Assembly: GCF_018446385.1 (NCBI RefSeq)
Contig: NW_024589883.1
Span: forward strand, 28,249-92,248
Reading direction: 5' to 3'
Length of the DNA: 64,000 bases
From: Zingiber officinale
Taxonomy: Eukaryota > Streptophyta > Magnoliopsida > Zingiberales > Zingiberaceae
The translations under genes were made by a program, and so were the position numbers. The notes beneath the pieces are model-generated. The model had not been told where the DNA came from. It searched no databases and worked only from the letters and a program-made list of their open reading frames with translations. Below, piece by piece: positions 23,066 through 35,400 of this stretch; position 1 is the first letter of the stretch, and the number at the start of each line of letters is the position of its first letter.

Positions 23066-23489
23066 ATTATGATGAATTTTAATCTAATTTTTTATTAAAT
23101 ATAAAACACGTTCTCTCTATATATTTTTTTAAATAAATTAAATTTTTTTATAACGGCTATGTTTGACTTGCACGTTTAGGTGGAACTAGCGTTGATAGCA
23201 ATAGTCAAGATGACGCCGTTTCATCTAAAAGTCGGCCTGTGTGGGCTTCCGGCTCTTAATTTGTACGGTCGGTTCGGGTTATTTTTTTTTTACCGTAAAT
23301 GGTAAACAGGTCGTGGGCTTTTCTGAAAAGCAAGAAGGCCCATTTTTGGTCTCTCTTTCCACTCTTCCCGCTCAAACTCTTTTGAAAGTCACCGGCTGCC
23401 CGATCTTCTCGCTTCTGCTCGTTTGCCGTTCCGGCGGGAGAGGAGGGCGAAGCGGAGGCATCGCTGTCGCCAGCCCTTGTCTCACAAAG

Positions 23490-26400
23490 ATGGCCTACGA
23501 CCCAAAGGACGACGCTGACCGACTCTTCGCTTGCTTCAAGTGCGGAGTCTCCACCCCCGGTGATAAACCCTAATTAATCGCCATTTCGATTCCTTGGTTA
23601 TCCTTAGTTTAATCATTTGAGGCCTGATTTTGGTCTCTTTCTCTGTAACCGGCTTGATCTTGGGAGATATTTATGTGCCAGAATCGGCAGTCAGAGAAAG
23701 AAGGCTCTCGGTCGCGAGACTCAAGGCGACCTCGGGGAGAGGGGAGGCGCCTGAAGTTTCAATGCCAAGCTCATCTAAGCGATCCTGTAAGGATTCGGGT
23801 GAAAAAGAGAAGGTATTTGCTGCATTTCTCATTTCGCATTAAAGTGGAAGTCTAATTTCTCTACATGTATTACTTATTGCCAGAAAGAAGTCTGATGTCG
23901 ATCCTTCTGTGAATTTTGTATTTGAACTTGTCACCATTTTTCTCCTGTTGCCATTCTAGTTATTGTTACACTGTTTCTTCTTCATCTTGTAATGATGGAT
24001 GTGTTGCAGAATTTCCTTTGTCATGGTTAATCCATAACTTTTATCTCAGTTATGCAATGTTATTCTCAGAGGATTATAGTGATGCTTCCTAACTAGAAGG
24101 GCATTCAGAATTTCAGATCCATTTAATCACCTTAGCATTGTTACGGAATCATTAATATCATTAACTAAGATCAATTCTCATATTTAACAGCACACTTGAC
24201 CAATTTTCTCTCCAACGTTGTAGAAAACATGATATATGTCGGGTTTCTTCTGAACTTATGTGCATGTAGTTACACACTTGCATCCTAGCATTGTGGTCAT
24301 AAGAAATATTTTCCACGTTTACCAAGTCAGTTAGTTTCATTGGTTTATCAGGTGAATCATTTTCTTAGAGTTTTGTAACAATAAGAAGATGATAAATCAT
24401 TGTTTTGTTAGGGCCAATTTATTATATGAATAGTTTCTTTATTTATTTTATCAAGGGTTGAAATCTCTACCCATGTCAAACTTTTTGTTTTTGATTGGAA
24501 CAATACGTTTTCATTACTATGTTGGAGTGTTGATGCATGTTGTTGTTGGTAAATTGGGAAGGATAGAAGGAAATGAAGAAGGAAAGTCAACTATAAGCTT
24601 GGGGGCAATTATTGAAGTATTATTCTATGGAATAATGTTCTGATTTACAACTAGAATAGCATTGTTTTGTCGATTGAGCATCATATTGTGCTGACACTTA
24701 GCATGCTTTGGCAAACAGGCTTCAATTTTGACATATGTTAAAGTATTGCGATATGAATTTTAATGAATACTCACTTAATCCTTTGTCAAGTAGTTTTTTT
24801 TTAAAAAAAAATTGGTAAGGATATATCAATTAGTAATTAAATTTAAAATGGTTTTATTTTATTTTAATTCAATGCATGTCAGATTGAATTCATGTGTACT
24901 ATTATAATTTTTTCACTTAACTTATTTACTTATAAAAAAAATTATTAGGTAATCGTATTAAAATTTGAGAGAAACAAGGCTAAAAAAGAAGCATTACTAG
25001 AATTCACCTTAACACGTATTGTAGTATGCCAAGGCATGCTTGGTATTGGCTTGCTATGATAGTCATCAACATGATCGGTGCATGCAACAAAAAGAGATTA
25101 CTAGTGTCAAACAGTATTCGATTTTAGTAATATATTGGATCGATATATTTTGACAAACCCACTTGGTACTGCATGATGCCATCTAGTATGGTATGGGATC
25201 TTAAATAATGTATTATATTATAAAATCACTTTTCTAAAGATGTATGTGCTTATTTTGAGGAACAGTTTGTGTAACCCGAATAGTTTGAAACAAGACCTTG
25301 TGAATATGTGAGTTACTTCTTAGCCACTTAATTTCCATAAGATGTTAGTATTGCAACCTTTAGTCATCAAACTTTTAAAAATTATAATCATTGTTAATTC
25401 TGTCATTCATCTTCTCAGCATGGTGCATATATGTCTGCAGCAATCAAACTAAAGAGCGGAAAGCAGATTTCTCCTATTATTTTTTATGGGTCTCCACATG
25501 GAGTCCCACTTAAAAGACCATCACGATTGCTTCGATTGTTGCATGAGATTCATGTTGATCTCAATGAAGAAAATGACTTCATTTCAAGGTAACTCTTTAT
25601 GCTACACCCTGTTAGATGCTTTTTCTCTCCTCCCAATACCACTATATTGTTGTTATAACATTGATGGCTAGCATTCTTCTTATTCTCTATGATTCTGTAT
25701 CCTAGTGGGTTGAATGTTGATATTTGTTTGGACTGGTAAATTCCAGTTGGTTCATACAAGGCTGACCATCATTTTAAAATATAATATTTTGAACTAAATT
25801 TTGTTCATTGTCTCAGTTAATTGTTACACCTTATACAGGAAAGGTGTCTGGGCAACTTTCCCAAGACAAGAGGAAGCAATCAGATTCTTGAAAGGGCATA
25901 CGCAAGCTAAACTGTTTAGTTATCAAGATCACTTGAGTGGACAAAGAAGGTTTCTTGCCTCTACATACAATGAATTCTGGACAAGGTTACCATGTGATGC
26001 TGACTTTTCATACTCTGAAATGTTAAATTTGAATGCTATTTATTCACTAAGACCATTCATATGTTCTTCTGATTGCAAAGGTAGAATTACCTGAGAACTC
26101 AAAATAAAAACATGATTGGAGCATTTTCTGGACACTATATAGCAATATGTTAAAACACTCAAATTACCATAATTCCTTTTCAGTAGTTTGTCTGAATTAG
26201 TTTCTGTAGAATGTGAAAGCTTATTTTTCCATTGCAGGTATATAGGTATGGATTCTAAGTTACGTCATCACTACGAAGTCATTCAAGAGGTGATAGTTTA
26301 CCTCCTAGCATGTGTAAAGGAGTAAAAATGACAAGCATGCTACTTAATCATATGAAATAGAATCACTCGTTTGATTAATTTCTTTATAATACCATACATG

Positions 26401-29400
26401 CCTTTCTTTTTTAAATTTGTAATATGCTAAAAATAACTTTATTTTTCACAAGTTAATTTTGACAGGGTATGCCTTGCCACTTATATTTTGATTTGGAGTT
26501 TGATAAGAAAGTCAATGCTGACAAAGATGTTGATGAAATGGTGGACATTTTGGTATCATTTACTTACGATCTCTTATTTGACAAGTATTCAATTGAAGGA
26601 AATAATGGATGGATCATAGAACTTGATTCATCCACGTCAGGTATCTTATTTGTGTTTGTTCATCTACATATTGTCTGTTACTGTAATCTGTCCTTTTTGT
26701 CTTAACATTTTTTCTGTTACGTCAGGTATCTGTTACTTTCTATGATGCAATCTACCTATATCCTAGTTCTGATATTAGTTAGATCCAATTTGTATATAGA
26801 TTTGCATTACCTTCATATGTCTAATCAGTATTATCATGATCATCAATGTTCACTTTTATAATGCATTGATATAATTGGAGGTGTTATGTTATGCAAGATT
26901 TGACTAGAAAACATAAACAGTTTTGAAATGTACAATTATTGTGTGATATTAAACTGTATTAACTTATTATTCATATGGAATTCATTCTCTTGAACTTTTT
27001 TTTTTTGCCTATTTCTTCTGAATTGTTGGTCCAAAGAAACTAGCATAGGACTGATTACATTTGCACTTATAAACCATGAGTTAATTGTTCAATTTGGATA
27101 AAGTAAATTTTATTTTGCAGTAAAATTTTCACGCCATGTGATTATTCGCATACCAAGAGTTGCCTTCAAGGACAACTCACATGTTGGTGCATTTGTTATG
27201 GAGGTACTTGAAGATTTATAAAGTCATTGTTTTCTACATTCTTGTAACTTTTATGATATCAAGAAATTTCTCATTGTTATTATTTCTACATAAATTTGTT
27301 AACTATAGTGACCAATTTATATTCCAAGCAAGTTTTTGTTATATTTCAAAAAAGAGAGAATCTCATTTGGGGTTTTCCCGGTTCAGGAAGTATAGGTTTT
27401 TGTAATGAATAAAAATCTTATTAGTAGAACATCTTATTCTAATTATTCTCGTAAAATATTTCTGCCTATAGAGTTGTTTGCCTCAAAATTTGTTAGCTCA
27501 AGTCCCTTGTAAAAATTTGTAAGACGCCATTAATGTTTCCACTTACAAGATTGAAGAGAAGTTTCTCCCAAGGTCCATGTCATATTAATTCCTTAGTTAT
27601 AAAGTGAATCCATTTCTTTTAAGAATAACAGTAAGTAGTTTTCCTATGCAACTTATGTCAGATGCTTCTGACCCTGCCATGCCACCTGACCCAAAGCAAC
27701 TACAACTGTAAAATTGACACTGGTGGCATCAGTTGATAGCTTTGTCATGATATTAAGTATTTAAATGTTCAAGTTCGAATTTAGAGAATACCTGTCTGAC
27801 AAGCAACTGATTAACAATCAATTATAGTTGGGCGTAACCAGGAGAATAAATGTTGATAGTGGATTTGTCCAACAATGACTTTATTATGATATTTGAGAAC
27901 CTCTTGGAATTTTTTATGCTGTTTTATATTCATTATGCCACTGGACTGAAAATTTATTATGATTGCATGAGATTTAGGCTTGATTTGCAGGTTTAGCTGT
28001 GTAGCAGCTTCTTTGCTTCTACCTGATTAATCAAATTACTTAAAAGGTTTGAGTTCCAATTTGGGAAATTAACTGTTTCATAAAGTAGTCTGAACAATTA
28101 TGTTAGAGTTATATCTTATAACTGGAAAATGAAAACAGAGTATTTTTACAAGTTAGAATGATTTCTATGTCCCTTTGGACTGCTTATGCTGTTTTACATG
28201 CACCTGCTTTCTTTACCTTGTTTAGAATTTTGATAGATGAAAGACCTAAAGCTGCTGAAACAAAAGGTTGCATAAAATAATTGAAAACGAAAACCTCAGA
28301 TTTGCAAGGTTGTCACTGACAATATTTGAATTTCTTTATTTGTCCTAATTTATAAATTGTCAAATTATTCCTACTAAAAGGGAGTATTGTTGGAAGCTTT
28401 GTTTATAATTTCATCAATTTTAATTATTGGATATTTTGTATTTTTTGCTTAGTTATGTAAAATGTATATATAACGGTAAAGTTGGCGCAACGGTAAAGTT
28501 GTAGCCATGTGACCAAAAGGTCACGGGTTCGAATCTTGGAAACAACCTCTTGCAAAATACAGGGTAAGGCTACGTACAATTGATCCTTCTCCGGAATCCT
28601 GCATGGCGGGAGCTTCGTGCACCGGGCTGCCCTTTATGTAAAATGTATATATGACTCTCACTTTTTGCTGATTAGGTGTGTTCTCGTATCACCAGTCAAA
28701 GGGGAAGTGCCCCGCAGGTTGACAAATTGTATGTCAAGAAAGACGCTAGCTCTTCTGATCGTCAGCCTTTTCTTGACAATGCTGTCTATTCTCGAAATCG
28801 TTGTTTCCGTCTAGCTTTCTCTTCAAAGGCCGGGAAGAATTCTTTTCTTTTGCCTACTGAACGCTTTAAATGTAAGAACATGGTGAGTATGTCTTCTTCA
28901 ATAATGTTGCTGCTACTTTTTACCTATTTAGGAAAATGGCAACTGCAGCCTATGCTTTTCTCCTGTAACTTTGTTTCAGTTGTACAATAAACAGGTCATA
29001 TTATTATGACTTGTTTGTGTTGGACTTATCTGTATTTGTACTCATTAGATAGATTTTGAATCACAAACCACAAATTCTTTTTGTGAGAAAATTTCTAGTA
29101 TTTTAATTGAATTAATCATCTTATTTGCATGTGCATTTCCAACACCAGCGAAAATAGATAAGAAAATTCCTTCTGGAGAAAAATTCTGATCATAATCGCA
29201 GGACATTTAAGACTTGACAATTTTTACTGTGTTGGGTGTACCTCCTACTAGGCTGATTAGGTGGCTTATATGTTCATTTGAATTTTCACTTGACTCGGTA
29301 CAATAACCTGATTCCATTGACTTCACTAATTCTTCTATTGCAAGACTGATGCAAATTATACAGGTAGTCTAAAGTTGTCTTACATCCTTCATTCTCCTTT

Positions 29401-32400
29401 TTTATTAGCTCATTCAAGCTCAGTATTCATGATTTATCTCATTTTTCCTTCATTATTCTATTACAGAGTAAACAGGACGTGTTCATGGAATCCTTAATCT
29501 GCAGAATGGACTGTGATTGCAGTAAACTTTTAGTTTGTCAAATAGATGCGGATTGCAGAAAAACCTTGTGCTTTGATTTTGAGGTTATCTACTATTTGTG
29601 TGTTATCTTCTTCATAGATTTTTTTTACCAAGTGATCGAAGAAATTTTTACTGTATGGTGTAGTCAATAGTTTTGCCAAGTTTATATTAGGAACAAATAT
29701 CATAGGGTGGCCTAACCTACTTTAGTACGCGAGACAATATAATAATACTGAATGATATTGTTGAGTTGAAAAGACTTCAGCACTTTACTGATATGAACTG
29801 TTTGATTGTCATAATATAATTTTCCTCCAGCAAACTACTGTATTTGAATACATATGACTTAACACCGCCTATCTATATCTATTCAACTCTTTTGAAATGA
29901 TGTTTTTAGTATTAGTTTGGTTACTCGATAAAAAAAAATACTAATCTCAATAAACAGTAGGACATAGTTTATTGAGGTTTCCAAGAATAGTATGTCACTT
30001 TAGAACTATAGAGTTCATCAAGAGCCATTTTTCTCAGCGTAAAGAAATGATGTAGTTTGAAATTCTGCTATAGATACAATTTCCTTCTTTATTCTGATTG
30101 AAAATAGCTTATTACTTTTTCAATCTACAAGTTCTGGTTCCTAAATAAATATCCAATTATACACACTATTAACTTGTAAAAATCATTTCTGATATCCATA
30201 AATCATCGCATGGATCCTTCTATAGTATAATGGGAATCAATTAATCTAAACAACATGTTCACTTATCACACAAGGTGCAAAATCGTGTCATTTCTTAGTT
30301 AGTTAGGAGTGTAACATTTCTTAGTAGTGTTGTGCTGTAACAATCTGGTTCTGAAATGGCACAATGTTTGAGCAGCAAATGTCGAATGTAATCTGGCATT
30401 TCATGGTGTTTTGAGTTGCTGTGTAAGTAATCATGTCATGGTTTACCAGAGAATGCTGTGATGTTTGCAATGGCAAGTGCTTGTCTTTATCATGTTTCAG
30501 ACCTGTTCTTAAGAAATTCTGATTGATATACTTTTTTTTTCAATTTTTTATTCTATTGTTTAAGATAATGTGGTGCCTTATGAAATCAACACTGTGCAAT
30601 TGTTTGTGTAAAAATTTTTTGCCTCTTCATTTTATCACCATTGTGCTCTTTTAAAAGTCTTGGTTGTTATTACATAGCAATTCCTTCTTTGTATTTCTTA
30701 AAACAGAGTGTGACCTAATGAAACCAGTTTTCATCTAGTGTTTCTAACTTTCTATTGAATTTGTTGCCTCTTAATTTTCTTAGTATTGTGCTTTCTAAGT
30801 CTTGATTGTTTGTAGATCAGGTTCAACAACAAGCTCAAGATGTTTCACAATATGCTGCATTTGATGTATATAGAAGTGATTTCCCAAACACATTTACTTC
30901 AGGAAAATCTCCATTTCCAGCTTTAGATGCATTTGTGGAATATATAGCATCATCAGGGAATGCTTTAGGTATTCCTTTAGATACTCTTATGTAATGAGCC
31001 TCCTGAATTTTTTGTATTTATGTTTTTGGGGCCCTTGGATTTGGCTGCTGGTATATGTTGCTACCTCACATACAGTTCGACATTTGGTATAGGTATTTAT
31101 GGTTTCATGATTACATAAATCTGGTATTGACTTGATGATTTTTTTTGTTCCAGGAAAAATTCGAAGTTGGTATTGGTTTTCATCACACGGTCTAATTGTT
31201 TACAGTATGTTAAGAAGCAGATATTGTGAGAGGATTGGTAGAGAACATAAAAGCAATCATGGTAACTTGTTTGTTGACCATTGCTCTAGAATCTTTCCTT
31301 GTGTACAACGTTTGCTCAACTTGCTGTGGTTTTGTTGTTTTCTGTTAATAGTTGATTCAAATCTATTCTATCAAATGGTCTTCTCAAGAATTAGAATCAT
31401 TGCGGTATAAATATTCTGAAGTGTCATTTTTGGCTTCTAATACATTATTTTGAAGTCTGTATCATGGTTTAAGGTCTCATAGTCAAACTTGTATCATGGT
31501 TTAAGGTCTCATAGTCAAACTTGGGACTGGACTGGTTTTGGTAGTTGATGGTCTCTTTTTCTGTAACGACCCGCCTTCTACTGACTAGGCTGTGAGGCCG
31601 ATCGCTACATTATGCTGTGCTAAATTACTATTGCGGAAATCTGGATTGATTAAAATTTTACTAAACTGATTACTGCAAAATCTGAACTTAATATTCTAGG
31701 TGTACCTAGGAGTTGTACACATGCTAGGGAAGATAATCTATACCTCTCGGATATCCTGCTAGCTGTAATCAGGCATTTCAATCGATCCATGAATCGATTG
31801 GGCTGTCGGATCGATCCAGTGATCGATCCAGCTTGATACCGGCACGGAGAGAAACTCTGGATCGGTCGGCTGACCGATCCACAAGCCATCTCGCTTCTGT
31901 ATGCGGCTGGATCGGTCTACCGACCGATCCAGGAGTACACTGATCGGTCGGTAGACCGATCCAGTGGCTCACTGATCGGTCGGCTGACCGATCAGTGAGC
32001 TTTGTACTTCTCTGTTCGCATCTGGATCGGTCGGCTGACCGATCCATAACAGACGCTAACTCTCTGTTCGCGACTGGATCGGTCAGCTGACCGATCCAGT
32101 GGCACAACCCAACTCTGATCAATCTGGGTTTCTGATTTCGAACCAGAACCCCTGATTTCAGCACTATTTCGTGCCTCAATCACATTACATGTTCTAAGAT
32201 GGCTAGGAAACACTCTAACAACCACAACTAACATTCTAACATCATAAAGAACAATGTTCTAAGCATAATAGAGTGCATGGTTAACTAATTCATAGCGATC
32301 AACATACTAAAGTGCAAATTGCTAAAATACTAAAAAGTACTAATGTTTAAACAAAGCTTGCTAGAGTTCCCTAAGATCTTCTTTCCAAGTTCCTGCCCAC

Positions 32401-35400
32401 ACACATCTTCGTAGCATTGTCCTCCAGCCTCCGCTAGTCCATCTTTCCTTTACCTTTATCTGCAGTATAAGGAAAAGAAAGTATCTATAAGCTTTCGCTT
32501 AGTAAGAAACCATCTACCTCACTAAAACATGCATTCGATGCAATATGCTTTTAAAACATGCTGTTTGAAAGTGCACTGATTAGACTGAAACATGGCATGT
32601 TATCATACATAGAAATCAAAGCTAGTCATGGCATACTATCATCTAAACATGTGTAATAAAAGCTGAACATGAAGACTAAAGCATAGCATACAAAGCTAAC
32701 CATAACTATCATGTGTAACAACAAGGAAAACTGAGCTGAACATGAATTAAACTAGTCTGGAACTGAATTCAAACTCAACTAACATAACTGATCTTTGTGA
32801 GTTTTGAAAAACTATAATATAATAGATTAAAATACATAATCATACTGCTAATGGGCCCGACAACTGTACATGCTATGCGCGCATCCTCAATTAAACCCGG
32901 GGTTGCAAATCCCGAATTTAGCAAGGTTTACTAGGTTATTTAAAACTAGGGACCGACTATGGGAGTCCAGCCCAATGGATATCTAATCCTGTCTGCACTA
33001 TAAAATAAAATAAAATCTGCAATTAATCGCTTCTATGCTTCGAATTCAAGAAGAACAAAGGTCCGAAACTGTACCGACCCGACCCTCTTGGCCCATTTAA
33101 ACTAAACTATTTAAATGCTTATAGCTATTAAAATGCCTAAGTTGCATTTTTCTGTGCTAAATAATTTAATCGAACACTTAGTATGCACTAATTCGCATCC
33201 TTGTGCCGAAAGTCTACATATAACTAAACTAAAACATGGAATTCACACGGAAGCTACTTATACTGCAGGTGAGGGGTTTCTTACCTCGTATGCTAATTTC
33301 CTTACAATTCTATTCGCTAGAATTCCGGTGGAGACGATCCTTTCGACAATCTCCCCGCTCCAACGCGTTCTTCTCGCGGAGGGGAACGTTCTTGTGCTGG
33401 AATCGCTGCCGGAAGGTGCTCTTAGGGCCCTAGGGAGAGAACCCTAGGGTTGGCGCCGAGAGGAAGAAGGAGAGGGGGCGGCGTGTAAGGTGAGGTCTCG
33501 GTGGAGAATTCCCGAACCAAAGAAATAAACCAAACCCACTCAAGTTTTCTATTTATTTTAAGTGGGTATTTCGGCCAATTTTAAACTTAAATATAAATGT
33601 TTCCCTTTCCTTTCAGCACGGCCCTGCTGGGTTCAACTGGTTACTAGAATTACCCGTAAACCATAGGTCTCGGGTTCAATTCCCGTTTAGGCCGTTTTCG
33701 TTTTCTATTTGTTTTTGCTACTTCCGCTACTCTAAAAAATTATGTAAAAATATCCTAAGATTCCAGAAAAATAATAGAATATTTCTAAAATAGTTTTGAG
33801 AATTTTCGGGCGTTACATTTTCCGTCAGCTTGGGCTCCTCTTCTCTAGAAAGCTATGTCGGCCTTCCAACTTGCGAAGTTCAATATCCTAAGATGTAATA
33901 TAGATTAGAGCTTGGACCGGCTTACCGACACGATCCAAGATAGTCATCGGAAGAAGTGGAAGAAGAAGAAGAAAATGCAAAGAAGAGGAAGAAGAGAGCT
34001 TATTGGAGAAGAGTTGTCTCTGTTTATGAGAATAAGAATACCATACCTCTGACTTACTTCCCTTGGTGAGCGGCATCTCCTCGTTAGACATTTCACGCCC
34101 TTTTATTTTTTCCCATGTGAATTGGTGAAAATGAGGCCTCTGACAATCCGTTATCGTTCCTCCACACATTGATCGCCATGTATTGAGAGGAAGACATCAA
34201 GAGAATCAATTCTGACATCCACTACTTGTTTCTCCATTCACTGATCATCACGTATGGAGAGGAAGGAATCTAGGGAACCAACTCTAATTTCCATTACTTC
34301 TCCATTCACCGATCGCCACGTATGGAGAAGAAGGAAGCAAGGAAACCAACTCTGACATCCATTACTTGTTTCTCCATTCACTGATCACGGAGAGGAAGGA
34401 ATCAAGGGAACCAACTCTTACATCCACTACTTGTTCTCCATTCACTGTTTGCCACATACTCTTAAACAGAAACTTCGGATCTTTTGATGCTCGGTGAAAG
34501 TTATACTTGATGCTCAGTAGAAGATAGCTATGTTAATAGAATTTAGCCATATTGCTCGGAAGAACTTAATCATATTACTCAGCGGAACTTATCCATGCTG
34601 CTCGAAAGAACTTATTCATGTTGCTCAGAAGAACTTAGTCATATTGCTCGAAAGAAGTTAGTCGTATGGCTCGGCAGAACTTAGTCGTATTGCTCAGTGG
34701 AACATGCCGTATTGCTTGGAAGAACTGAGCCATATTGCGCGATAGAAAACTTAGCCATATTGCTCGGTGGAACTTAGCCATATTGTTCGATGGAACTTAG
34801 CCATATTGCTCGGAAGAACTTAGAAATATTACTCGGCATATAATCTGGATCCCATAAGATGTTTCTCCTTCAAGTTGGGCAATGGCGGAGGCAAGGGGAT
34901 GCGAGGGTGTGCGGAAGCACCCCCTTGCTTCTAGAAAAAAAAATAAAGGGTACAATTGTGATTTTTCAAATTTATTGGATTTTTTCAAAAAAGTGCCACT
35001 AAAAAAACCACAGCCGAACCTTCCCATGAATCATCCCTTTTTCCAGCCATGATCCACGATCTCTTCAAACCAAAAACCCTAATCTCTAAGAGATCTCATC
35101 ATTGCTCCCTTAAACCGTTGACCTCATCTATGTCGCCTCTTCACTTTGTCAACACCACTATTGTTCCGTCAACGCCACTGCTATTCTGTCAACGCCGCTA
35201 CTGCTGTGCTCCGTCGTTGATCCTCCACTACAAGCAAAATCCCTTCAATTTAGGTGAATCTGGTTCCTTATTTCATTTGATTCCTAATTTCGTGATTTAT
35301 ACTTGGTAGTACTATAACTTCTATGTTGATTGCATAAATCAATAATTTTGATAAATTGACATAGGTTATGGGGAAATTTTTAAAACAAAGTGTTTAGTCT

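Larger units (their letters stand above)
21363..23489. other. Intergenic region with dispersed repeats; PrimPol promoter at right end
   Basis: Bases 21363-21720 probably hold the HIPP promoter. The middle is AT-rich and contains two diverged repeats (22298-22500 and 22770-23065, listed separately). A GGGGCAACTGCCCACC palindrome near 22636-22651 recalls the left part of the hAT element at 10212 and may be a remnant. Bases 23150-23489 are GC-balanced, consistent with the PrimPol promoter and 5' UTR. Confidence 0.5.
31562..33817. mobile_element. Solo LTR, TGTAACG family (2256 bp), in PrimPol intron 11
   Basis: Termini are TGTAACGACCCG and, inverted, TGTAACGCCCG, with a perfect 5-bp target duplication TTTTC at 31557-31561 and 33818-33822. 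No internal domain, primer-binding site or second LTR is present, so this is a solo LTR. It contains a palindrome array (31780-32102) and a tRNA-like segment (33619-33694). Its termini differ from the TGTTGG-family LTRs elsewhere in the window. Confidence 0.88.

Noticed and set aside
31778-32179. Minus-strand frame with DRSADRS repeats
   Set aside because: It is produced by the palindrome array in the solo LTR. The same repeat reads in several frames with no protein-like constraint.
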